In this document: positions 1-6,141 of the stretch, piece by piece
Position numbering within the stretch: the first letter of the stretch is position 1
How the letters are laid out: every line of letters starts with the position of its first letter
Source: Dehalococcoidia bacterium
GTDB lineage: Bacteria > Chloroflexota > Dehalococcoidia > UBA6926
Assembly: GCA_012271225.1 (NCBI GenBank)
Contig: JAAXGS010000188.1
Location: 1 to 8,803, forward strand
Length of the DNA: 8,803 bases
Reading direction: 5' to 3'
Made by a program: the position numbers and the translations under genes
The notes under the pieces: model-generated
Told to the model about the DNA's origin: nothing
The model's database searches: none
What the model saw: the letters and a program-made list of their open reading frames with translations, nothing else

Positions 1-516
1 GCCCGGTACATTCTCGGCGAGGAGAATCGCGGCTGGTACACGGCCATGACCACCCTCTCCTTTGAGCGCTCCAACATCCAGGCGCCGGCCACCTTGCAGC
101 GGCACATTGAGGACTACCTGGCCTACTGCAAGACACTGAAGCAGACCCGCGGCAGAAGCCCGCTGGATGACGCGCCGTTCCGCCATCAAATCGCCAATCT
201 CCGCATTGAGGTTGAGACCCTGCGCATGATCGCCTACCGCGTGGGCTGGATGCAGAGCCGCGGGGAGATTCCGCAGAAGGAATCGTCCATGAGCAAGCTC
301 TGGGCGGACATCCTCTTCCAGAAGACCCTCAAAACACTCGCGCGGGGACTGCAGGAGTACGGCAACCTGCTGCCAACACAGGACAGCATCGATCTTCCAT
401 TGGAAGGGTTTCTGAACAACCGGGCCTTCATGTCGGGCACGTTGAGCGTGGCCGGCGGCACGACTGAGGTTCAGCGTCAGATCATCGCGCAGCGGGGGTT
501 GGGGCTGCCGCGCTAG
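1..516 (+). CDS. Acyl-CoA dehydrogenase, C-terminal part (5' end outside window)
   Basis: The frame is open from the first base, so this is the last 171 residues of an acyl-CoA dehydrogenase (FAD flavoprotein that introduces an alpha-beta double bond into an acyl-CoA). The text aligns without gaps, at first, to the C-terminal part of the next gene: LGEENRGWY, TTLSFERSNI, YRVGWMQS, IPQKESSM, YGNLLPT and the closing IIAQRGLGLPR. The Glu of the FER motif sits where isovaleryl-CoA dehydrogenase and mycobacterial FadE29/ChsE2 carry their catalytic base. The position of the MCAD-type base (YEGT) reads AGGT here, so that Glu is absent. The first in-frame ATG in the window (46) is internal and not the real start. 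The gene is followed after 46 bases by its paralogue, probably in the same operon. The substrate cannot be told from sequence. Confidence 0.93.
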   Translation, partial: ARYILGEENRGWYTAMTTLSFERSNIQAPATLQRHIEDYLAYCKTLKQTRGRSPLDDAPFRHQIANLRIEVETLRMIAYRVGWMQSRGEIPQKESSMSKLWADILFQKTLKTLARGLQEYGNLLPTQDSIDLPLEGFLNNRAFMSGTLSVAGGTTEVQRQIIAQRGLGLPR

Positions 517-562
517 GCGCGGGGCGTCACGACCGCTGCACAGGAGGACAAGGGAGGCAGGT

Positions 563-1780
563 ATGGACTTTCGATTCTCACAAGAGGCCCAGACGATTCG
601 GGACGAGGCCGAGGACTTTGTCACCAAGGAGTGGCAGAACCCCGGGTATGACCTGACCGGCGGCCTTGCGGGCTGGCATGGGGATGAGGAAACCCGTGAG
701 GCGGGCCATGAGGTTGCCCGTCAGTTTGCCAAGAAACTCGTCGGCAGGGGTTGGTACACCATGCACTGGCCCAGCGAGTACGGCGGCCAGGACGCCTCCA
801 TTGAGAAGCAGCTGGCGTACCGGGAGGTCATGTCCTATCATGACGCGCCCGCGGCGCTCGGCGGCGGCCTTGTCGCCCCCGTGCTCATGGTGCACGGGCA
901 GGAGTGGCAGAAGCAGCTCTTCCTTCCCCAGCTCGCCAACGCGGACATTGAGTTCGCGCAGGGGTTCTCAGAGCCGGACGCCGGATCCGACCTCGCCGGA
1001 CTCAAGACGCGCGCCGTCCGCGACGGCGACGACTATGTGGTGAGCGGCCAGAAGATCTGGGGCACCTATCGGAATGACTGGATCCACATTCTGGTGCGAA
1101 CGGACCCGGACGCGCCAAAGCATCGCGGCATCACGTATCTGCTGGCGCGCCTGAAGGATGAGGACGGCAACTACATGCCCGGCATTCAGGTCCGCGGCAT
1201 TCAGGACGGCACGGGCAACCACCGCTGGGATGAGTTGTTCATGGAGAACTGGCGCGTGCCCGCCAACAACATCCTGGGCGAGGAGAACCGCGGGTGGTAC
1301 GCCGCCATGACCACGCTCTCCTTTGAGCGCTCCAACATCGGACGGCCCGCGCAGCTCCTGCGCACGCTGGAGCAGTTCATCGACTGGTGCTCAAGGGTGC
1401 GGGATGAGGGCGGCGACACGCCCATTGACCGCGCGGAGATCCGCCACCGTCTGGCGGAGTGGCGCGTTCGCGTGGAGACGCTGCGATCCCTCTGCTACCG
1501 CGTCGGCTGGATGCAGAGCGAGGGCATGATTCCGCAGAAGGAGTCATCCATGGTCAAGTTCGCCGGAGATGAGCTCTTCCAGCACATCTACCGCGGCCTT
1601 GCGCAGATCATGGACGGGTACGGCAACCTGCTGCCGACAAACGGCCCGCGCTTCTCCCTGCCGGATGATAACTTCCTTCCGGCGCGGGGCTGGCAGAGCA
1701 TCGGAACCAGCATCGGCGGCGGCACGCGGGAAATCCAGAAGAACATCATCGCGCAGCGCGGCCTGGGACTGCCCAGATAA
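563..1780 (+). CDS. Acyl-CoA dehydrogenase, FadE29/ChsE2-like catalytic-type subunit
   Basis: This is a complete 405-residue acyl-CoA dehydrogenase. The start is fixed by GGAGG at 553-557, 5 bases before the ATG. Visible motifs are the flavin/substrate loop FSEPDAGSDL (135-144), the beta-domain stretch RTDPDAPKHRGITYLL (179-194), and FER with Glu255 at the position of the catalytic base of isovaleryl-CoA dehydrogenase and ChsE2. At the C-terminus GGGTREIQ (385-392) replaces the MCAD-type YEGT, so the alternative base is missing. The usual R-x-QFG-x-P FAD-contact motif in the C-terminal helical domain is also missing. That motif is intact in the next gene, which suggests the two proteins complete each other's FAD site. 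The gene lies 46 bases after a paralogue and 96 bases before the partner. Acyl-CoA dehydrogenase is near certain; the heteromer is inferred. Confidence 0.96.
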   Translation: MDFRFSQEAQTIRDEAEDFVTKEWQNPGYDLTGGLAGWHGDEETREAGHEVARQFAKKLVGRGWYTMHWPSEYGGQDASIEKQLAYREVMSYHDAPAALGGGLVAPVLMVHGQEWQKQLFLPQLANADIEFAQGFSEPDAGSDLAGLKTRAVRDGDDYVVSGQKIWGTYRNDWIHILVRTDPDAPKHRGITYLLARLKDEDGNYMPGIQVRGIQDGTGNHRWDELFMENWRVPANNILGEENRGWYAAMTTLSFERSNIGRPAQLLRTLEQFIDWCSRVRDEGGDTPIDRAEIRHRLAEWRVRVETLRSLCYRVGWMQSEGMIPQKESSMVKFAGDELFQHIYRGLAQIMDGYGNLLPTNGPRFSLPDDNFLPARGWQSIGTSIGGGTREIQKNIIAQRGLGLPR

Positions 1781-1876
1781 CCGCAGGAGCAAGCGCTCAC
1801 GCCGCAGAGACACCCGGCATCAACCGCCAACAAGAGGCGCACAGAACAGGCTGAAAGGGAATGACAGGAGGGGGAT

Positions 1877-3001
1877 ATGGATCTGGGATTGACTGAAGAT
1901 CAGGAAATGCTGCGCTCAATGGCCAGGGATTTCATTGAGCAGGAGACGCCGCGCGCCTTCGTCCGGGACATGGAGGAGGATGACCGCGGATTCACGGCGG
2001 AGATGTGGCAGAAAATCGCGCAGGTCGGCTGGCTTGGCCTGATCGTCCCTGAGGAGCACGGCGGCACCGGCCAGAACCTGGTCGACCTGGGCATCCTCAT
2101 GGAGGAGGTGGGGCACGGCGTCATGCCCGGCCCGCTGTTCAACACCGCGCTTGTCACCGTTGCCATTCTGGACTCCGGCTCAGACGCGCAAAAGGCGGAA
2201 TACCTGCCCCGCATCGCCGCCGGCGACCTCATCGCCACGGCGGCCATCCTTGAGCCCTATTCTCGCCTTGACGCCAACGGCATCAACCTGACGGCGGAGA
2301 TGTCCGGCGGCAACTACACGCTCAACGGCACAAAGATGTTTGTTGAGAACGCCCACGCGGCCGACTACCTGCTGGTTGCCGCGCGATCAGGCGGCTCCGG
2401 CGAGGACGGCGTCACCCTGCTGCTGGTGGACGCCAGGAGTCAGGGCGTGGCCGTTGAGAAGCTCAAGACCATCGCCACGGACAATCAGTGTGAGGTGACC
2501 TTCAGCAATGTCTCCGTCCCGGCGGCCAACGTGCTGGGGACCGCGGGCAATGGCTGGGAACCCCTGCGGCTGCTCCTCCAAAAGGGCGCCGCGCTGCGCT
2601 GCTGCCAGATGGTCGGCGCGCTGCAGGAAGTCCTGGACATGACCGTTGAGTACGTCAAGAACCGGGTGCAGTTCGGACGGCCCATCGGCTCGTTCCAGGC
2701 CATTCAGCACTACTGCGCGAACATGGCGACGGATGTCGACGGCTCCCGCTTCATCACCTATCAAGCCATTTGGCGGCTTGGCGAGGGGCTGCCCTCTGAT
2801 CTGGAGGTGTCCTCCGCCAAGGCGTGGGTCAGTGATTCCGCGCAGCGGGTGGCGGCCACGGCGCATCAGTGCCACGGCGCAATCGGCTTCACGCAGGAGC
2901 ATGACCTGCAGCTGTTCACACGCCGACTCAAGGCGTGGGAGGTCTCCTTTGGCGACGGCGACTACCATCGAGAGCGCGTCGCCCAAGCGATGAACATCTA
3001 G
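1877..3001 (+). CDS. Acyl-CoA dehydrogenase, probable non-catalytic partner subunit (FadE28/ChsE1-like)
   Basis: This is a 374-residue ACAD-fold protein with a strong Shine-Dalgarno (AGGAGG at 1866-1871). Recognisable parts are the N-terminal helical domain with VPEEHGGTG (57-65), the FAD-contact motif RVQFGRPIGSFQ (263-274) and the C-terminal QCHGAIGFTQEHDLQLFTRR (331-350). The loop that normally reads E-P-x-A-G-S-D is degenerate (LEPYSRLDANG, 125-135). The residue aligned with the ChsE2-type catalytic Glu lies in QKGAALR and is not acidic. The MCAD-type Glu position falls in SFGDGDYHRE, where YEGT would be expected. It therefore seems to lack both known catalytic bases while keeping the FAD-binding arginine motif, the mirror image of its upstream neighbour. 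I infer an alpha2-beta2 partner role. It is the last gene of the plus-strand cluster and is followed by a strong terminator. Confidence 0.94.
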   Translation: MDLGLTEDQEMLRSMARDFIEQETPRAFVRDMEEDDRGFTAEMWQKIAQVGWLGLIVPEEHGGTGQNLVDLGILMEEVGHGVMPGPLFNTALVTVAILDSGSDAQKAEYLPRIAAGDLIATAAILEPYSRLDANGINLTAEMSGGNYTLNGTKMFVENAHAADYLLVAARSGGSGEDGVTLLLVDARSQGVAVEKLKTIATDNQCEVTFSNVSVPAANVLGTAGNGWEPLRLLLQKGAALRCCQMVGALQEVLDMTVEYVKNRVQFGRPIGSFQAIQHYCANMATDVDGSRFITYQAIWRLGEGLPSDLEVSSAKAWVSDSAQRVAATAHQCHGAIGFTQEHDLQLFTRRLKAWEVSFGDGDYHRERVAQAMNI

Positions 3002-3022
3002 GCGGGTAACGCTCCGTCATTC

Positions 3023-3042
3023 ATTCCCGCGAAAGCGGGAAT
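3023..3042. repeat. dRS3-like inverted repeat (ATTCCC-N8-GGGAAT)
   Basis: The 20 bases form a perfect 8-bp stem (ATTCCCGC/GCGGGAAT) closed by a GAAA tetraloop. They fit exactly the ATTCCC-N8-GGGAAT pattern described for neisserial dRS3 elements; similar short hairpins are scattered in many other genomes. It begins 21 bases after the ACAD stop codon. Only one copy lies in this window, so repeat status in this genome is inferred. It may also act as an mRNA 3'-end stabiliser. Confidence 0.6.
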
Positions 3043-3055
3043 CTGTCGGGAACAA

Positions 3056-3091
3056 AACGGCGGGCGGCTCACTGATGAGCCGCCCGCCGTT
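3056..3091. terminator. Strong bidirectional Rho-independent terminator
   Basis: A perfect 16-bp stem (3056-3071 with 3076-3091) encloses a 4-base loop, CTGA. On the minus strand the stem runs straight into TTTTGTT, a good U-tract, so it ends the transcript of the small gene at 3111-3218. On the plus strand it is followed by TTCTTATTCGATTT, a weaker but usable U-rich tail for the acyl-CoA dehydrogenase operon. It thus separates two convergent transcription units. Confidence 0.9.
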
Positions 3092-3110
3092 CTTATTCGA
3101 TTTACGATTT

Positions 3111-3218
3111 CTATTTCTTGGGCGGGTTATTCCCCCTGCCTTTGCCAGACGGGTTGCCTGTCTTACTCGGCCAATTGGGATTCGGGTTCCCACCTTTGGC
3201 GTTCATGGCTTCTGACAC
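3111..3218 (-). CDS. Small hypothetical protein, 35 residues, Asn/Pro/Gly/Lys-rich
   Basis: I do not recognise this protein. The ORF begins with GTG at 3218, 7 bases after a perfect AGGAGG, and ends with TAG at 3111. An in-frame ATG at codon 5 (3206) is too far from the Shine-Dalgarno to be preferred. The product has 7 Asn, 6 Pro, 6 Gly, 5 Lys, 1 Arg and a single Glu, giving a net charge near +5, with one Trp (residue 16) and no predicted membrane segment or signal peptide. It looks disordered. Three loosely repeated units are visible: GGNPNPN (9-15), TGNPSGK (20-26) and RGNNPPK (28-34). By hand count its GC content is about 56%, lower than its neighbours appear. It has its own near-consensus promoter and terminator, which argues for a genuine gene. 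A nucleic-acid-binding role is possible from charge alone but is speculation. Confidence 0.72.
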   Translation of the reverse strand: MSEAMNAKGGNPNPNWPSKTGNPSGKGRGNNPPKK

Positions 3219-3225
3219 CGCGTTA

Positions 3226-3231
3226 CCTCCT
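3226..3231 (-). promoter_or_regulatory. Shine-Dalgarno of the small gene
   Basis: Read on the minus strand this is AGGAGG followed by T, extending the anti-16S match, with a 7-base spacer to the GTG at 3218. It fixes the start of the 35-codon ORF and makes a chance ORF unlikely. Confidence 0.8.
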
Positions 3232-3241
3232 ATCCGTCCGT

Positions 3242-3270
3242 GGCTCGGCGTGCGCGCACACTGTTGAGCC
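3242..3270 (-). other. Possible 5'-UTR stem-loop of the small gene
   Basis: In the predicted leader, GGCTC (minus strand, 3270-3266) can pair with GAGCC (3246-3242). The intervening sequence contains the 10-base palindrome GTGCGCGCAC (3250-3259). The structure sits between the inferred transcription start near 3284 and the Shine-Dalgarno. It could influence translation or stability, or the palindrome could be a protein site; there is no direct evidence for either. Confidence 0.35.
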
Positions 3271-3290
3271 GTTTTCTTTCTTTCGTGGTC

Positions 3291-3318
3291 AGTATACTCG
3301 CCCCGCGATCCGTGTCAA
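3291..3318 (-). promoter_or_regulatory. Near-consensus sigma70-type promoter for the small gene
   Basis: On the minus strand TTGACA (3318-3313) is a perfect -35 box and TATACT (3296-3291) matches the -10 consensus at five of six positions, with a 16-bp spacer. The predicted transcription start is near 3284, giving a leader of about 66 bases before the GTG at 3218. This is clearly the best promoter in the window, and it points at the 35-codon ORF and nothing else. Confidence 0.82.
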
Positions 3319-3418
3319 TCGCAGAGTAAGCCCTGCTCAGAACTGGGAGGTGTCGCCCGCTGCCGGCGTTGGGCATCGCACGGACACGCTAGATGGAACG
3401 CAGAGAGAGCGGCGCGGC

Positions 3419-4222
3419 CTACGCCGTCCGGACGCGCTCCAGCAGGACGCGCGCGCCTGCCAGATAGCTGCCGCTCCACGGCGTGGCGGGCGCGCCGTCA
3501 AAGTCCACCGCCGCGGCGTCCGCCCCCGTCTCCTGAATGAACAGCAGCCCCGCGGCGACGTCCCACGGTTTGAGCGCCAGATGGTAGTAGACATCCACCA
3601 GCCCTGCCGCGGCGTAGGCCAAGCCAAGCGCGCCGGAGCCCAGCAGCCGCGCGCGGTGCATCGGCAACAGCGCGCGGACAATCTCAAAGGCCCGGACGTT
3701 CAGAGCCTCCTCCGGGCCAATATCAAAGCCGATGGTGGCCTCCTCAATCCGGGTCGAGTAGCTCGGCCGCATCGGCAGACCGTTGAGCGTCAGGCCGCGG
3801 CCAACAGCGGCCTGAAACGTGTCGTCCCGCACGGCGTCATGCGTGATTCCCAGCACGGGAGCGCCGCCCCGCAGCAGGGCGATTGTCACGGCGAAGTGGG
3901 GAATGCCCCGTGCGAAGTTCGCCGTGCCATCGATCGGGTCAACCGTCCACACATACTCCGTGTCCCCCGTCGATTCACCCGTCTCCTCGCCCAGGAAACC
4001 CGCGCTGGGGAATTCGCGCCGCAGCAGCGCGCGGAGATCACGCTCAATGGCGATATCAACGTCCGTGACAACGTCGGCGCGGCGCTTCTCCCGCGCGCCC
4101 ACGCTGTCGCCGCGGAAGTGCCGCAGGTGGATGCGGCCGGCGTGCCGCGCCGCCTCCAGCGCGACAGCCTCCGCCGTGCGGCCGGACGCGGCGCGGGGGA
4201 GTCCGTTCGGGGATGCCGTCAC
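3419..4222 (-). CDS. Inositol monophosphatase family phosphatase
   Basis: This 267-residue protein has the full metal-dependent phosphatase signature: VTDVD (52-56), GEE (78-80), VDPIDGTANF (94-103) and PWDVAAG (219-225). These supply the acidic residues that bind the two or three Mg2+ ions of the IMPase/FBPase superfamily. It starts at GTG 4222, with AGGAGG at 4231-4236 and an 8-base spacer. Family members hydrolyse inositol phosphate, histidinol phosphate, fructose bisphosphate or PAP, and the sequence does not tell me which. It is presumably cytosolic, as there is no signal peptide. It lies 110 bases downstream of trpS on the same strand. That gap holds only a short GC-rich hairpin without a U-tract, so co-transcription is possible. 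No terminator is visible after its stop. Confidence 0.93.
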   Translation of the reverse strand: MTASPNGLPRAASGRTAEAVALEAARHAGRIHLRHFRGDSVGAREKRRADVVTDVDIAIERDLRALLRREFPSAGFLGEETGESTGDTEYVWTVDPIDGTANFARGIPHFAVTIALLRGGAPVLGITHDAVRDDTFQAAVGRGLTLNGLPMRPSYSTRIEEATIGFDIGPEEALNVRAFEIVRALLPMHRARLLGSGALGLAYAAAGLVDVYYHLALKPWDVAAGLLFIQETGADAAAVDFDGAPATPWSGSYLAGARVLLERVRTA

Positions 4223-4332
4223 TGCCAGCCCCTCCTGTTTCTATAGGAATCATCATGGGGCCGGCGGGCCGCCCGCCCGTGACGCCCACTGTATCGCCGC
4301 CCATCTCGGTTCCGCGCGGCAGGCAATGACGC

Positions 4333-5343
4333 TTAAAAGAAACCGATGCGGTCACGCACCTCTTCCATCGTGCGGACGGCGACTGCCCGGGCGCGCTCCG
4401 TTCCGGCTGCCAGAACGTCCTCGACCAGATGCGGGCGAGACTGAAGCTCCGCCCGGCGTTCCCGAAACGGCCACAGATAGTCATTGATGGCGTTCGCCAG
4501 GGCGTGCTTGTCCTCCACGCAGCCGATGGTTGCGTTTGTGCATCCCTCATAGATGTCACGGACAGCGTCATCGGATGAGAAGATGTTATGGAGCGCATAG
4601 ACGTTGCAGACCCAGGGGCGGCCGGGGTCCGTGCGGCGCGCGCGCTGCGGGTCCGTCACCATGGTCATGACGCGCTGCGTCGTCTCCTCCGCAGACGCGG
4701 CAAGCTCAATGTGATTGTCCAGGCTCTTTGACATCTTCTGCTCGCCGTCCGTCCCGCGAATGCTGGGCGTTTCAGACAGGAGGACCTGCGGCTCCGGGAA
4801 GACCTCTCCAAACTGGCCGTTAAAGCGGCGGACAATCTCGCGTGAGAGCTCGACGTGCGGGGCCTGATCCACGCCCACCGGCACGGTATCCGCCAGATAG
4901 ATGATGATATCCGCCGTCTGCAGGACGGGATAGCCCACCAGACCGTAGTTCAGCCCCTCCGGGCGCAGCCGCATCTGCTCCTTGAACGATGGAACCCTCT
5001 GCAGCGACCCCATCGGCGTCACCATGCTCAGGTAGGCGTGCAGCTCCAGCACCTCCGGAACGCGCGACTGAATAAAGAGCGTGCTGCGGTCCGGATCAAG
5101 CCCGGCGGCCAGCCAGTCCAGCACCATCTCCCGCGTGTTCTCGCGCAGGCCCTGCGTATCCTCGACGGTCGTGAGGGCGTGCACGTCCGCGACAAAGTAG
5201 AAGCAGTCGTAGCCATCCTGCAGCGTCACCCAGTTCCTGAGCGCGCCAAAGTAGTTGCCCAGATGCAACCGCCCCGTGGGGCGCGCGCCGGACAGCACGC
5301 GCCCTCCCTTGTTGGGTGGCAGCTCGACAGGCAGGCCGGTCAT
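4333..5343 (-). CDS. trpS: Tryptophanyl-tRNA synthetase
   Basis: This class I aminoacyl-tRNA synthetase charges tRNA-Trp with tryptophan. The 336-residue product is the normal bacterial length. The HIGH-type signature appears as HLGN (27-30) inside SGARPTGRLHLGNYFGAL, and the second signature is KMSKS (203-207). The tRNA/Trp-site region SMVTPMGSLQRVPSFKEQ (106-123) and GVDQAPHVELSREI (157-170) are also typical. The frame is open further upstream to about 5532, but homology begins only near residue 14, so the ATG at 5343 is chosen. Its ribosome site is poor: an AGGAG lies about 16 bases upstream, farther than usual. It is divergent from upp and is followed on the same strand by the phosphatase gene. 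Confidence 0.97.
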   Translation of the reverse strand: MTGLPVELPPNKGGRVLSGARPTGRLHLGNYFGALRNWVTLQDGYDCFYFVADVHALTTVEDTQGLRENTREMVLDWLAAGLDPDRSTLFIQSRVPEVLELHAYLSMVTPMGSLQRVPSFKEQMRLRPEGLNYGLVGYPVLQTADIIIYLADTVPVGVDQAPHVELSREIVRRFNGQFGEVFPEPQVLLSETPSIRGTDGEQKMSKSLDNHIELAASAEETTQRVMTMVTDPQRARRTDPGRPWVCNVYALHNIFSSDDAVRDIYEGCTNATIGCVEDKHALANAINDYLWPFRERRAELQSRPHLVEDVLAAGTERARAVAVRTMEEVRDRIGFF

Positions 5344-5375
5344 CTCAGATTCTCGCTCTCTCCTCTGCTGATGTG

Positions 5376-5381
5376 AGTGTA
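5376..5381 (-). promoter_or_regulatory. Possible -10 box for trpS
   Basis: On the minus strand this reads TACACT, 32 bases before the trpS ATG, giving a predicted leader of about 26 bases. No good -35 hexamer lies 16-18 bases upstream. The same hexamer, TACACT, serves the divergent upp gene at 5476-5481. Support is moderate to weak. Confidence 0.4.
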
Positions 5382-5475
5382 GCAGGCAGCCCATCTCTGT
5401 GGCGCAGCCGCCGTCCTCCTCCCGCGCGGGGCGGCATGGCTCCCGTATCGTGAGCGGGCGGCGCGCGGCACGCGC

Positions 5476-5481
5476 TACACT
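5476..5481 (+). promoter_or_regulatory. upp: -10 box for a probably leaderless upp mRNA
   Basis: TACACT ends exactly 6 bases before the ATG at 5488, so the expected transcription start is the A of that start codon. There is no Shine-Dalgarno before either candidate ATG (5482 or 5488), which fits leaderless translation. No clear -35 box is seen, as is common for such promoters. Confidence 0.5.
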
Positions 5482-5487
5482 ATGACC

Positions 5488-6132
5488 ATGAGCCAGACGA
5501 TGACGCGCGCCGGCGTGTATGTGTCCACCCATCCCATTGTGCAGGACAAGCTGGCGCAGCTGCGCGACGTTGCGACGCCCGCCCGCAAGTTCCGGGAGCT
5601 TGTGCGGGAAATCTCACTCATGCTGGCGTATGAGGCCACGGCGGACCTGGCGACCGAGCCGATCAGCGTGGCCACGCCCCTCGCCAATGCGCCCGGCCGT
5701 CGGCTGCGCGGCTCCATCGGGCTGGTGCCGGTGCTGCGCGCCGGCCTCGGCATGGTGGAGGGGGTGTGGGAGATGATGCCGGACGCCGTCGTCTGGCACA
5801 TCGGCCTTCGCCGCGATGAGCGCACGCTTGAGCCGATGCAGTACTACGCCAACAAACCCCTTGAGCCGGATGTGCAGGCGTGCCTGCTGATGGACCCCAT
5901 GCTGGCGACGGGCGGCTCCGCCTCCGCCGCGTGCGACCTCCTGAAAATGTGGGGCGTGCAGCGCATCCGCTACCTGGGCCTGATCGCCGCGCCGGAGGGC
6001 ATCGCGCGGCTGCAGAAAGACCACCCGGACGTCCGGATTCACATCGCCGGACTGGATGACTCCCTCAACGAGAACGGGTTCATCATGCCCGGACTCGGCG
6101 ACGCCGGCGACCGTCAGTTCGGCACGGCCTAG
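5488..6132 (+). CDS. upp: Uracil phosphoribosyltransferase
   Basis: This pyrimidine salvage enzyme converts uracil and PRPP to UMP and pyrophosphate. Counted from the ATG at 5488 it has 214 residues (family about 208). Visible motifs are STHPIVQDKL near the N-terminus, PVLRAGLGMV (81-90), the PRPP-binding loop DPMLATGGSA (136-145), IAAPEGI (166-172) and the uracil-site tail PGLGDAGDRQFGT (201-213). A start at 5482 would add only two residues. I prefer 5488 because the -10 box at 5476-5481 puts the transcript's first base on that ATG, and no ribosome site favours 5482. It is divergent from trpS and is followed after 9 bases by a reductase gene, probably co-transcribed. Confidence 0.97.
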   Translation: MSQTMTRAGVYVSTHPIVQDKLAQLRDVATPARKFRELVREISLMLAYEATADLATEPISVATPLANAPGRRLRGSIGLVPVLRAGLGMVEGVWEMMPDAVVWHIGLRRDERTLEPMQYYANKPLEPDVQACLLMDPMLATGGSASAACDLLKMWGVQRIRYLGLIAAPEGIARLQKDHPDVRIHIAGLDDSLNENGFIMPGLGDAGDRQFGTA

Positions 6133-6141
6133 AGACCCGCT

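Noticed and set aside
3350..4246. Long plus-strand ORF (298 codons) opposite the phosphatase gene
   Set aside because: It is antisense to a gene with complete IMPase motifs. Its translation is Arg/Pro/Ala-rich without motifs, as expected for a shadow frame in GC-rich DNA.
4263..4277. GC-rich hairpin (GGCGGG-CCG-CCCGCC) between trpS and the phosphatase gene
   Set aside because: It has only a 6-bp stem and no U-tract on the transcribed strand, so I do not call it a terminator. Such stems are common by chance at this GC content.
5344..5532. N-terminal extension of the trpS frame
   Set aside because: The added residues show no TrpRS similarity and would run into upp. The synthetase fold begins just after the ATG at 5343.
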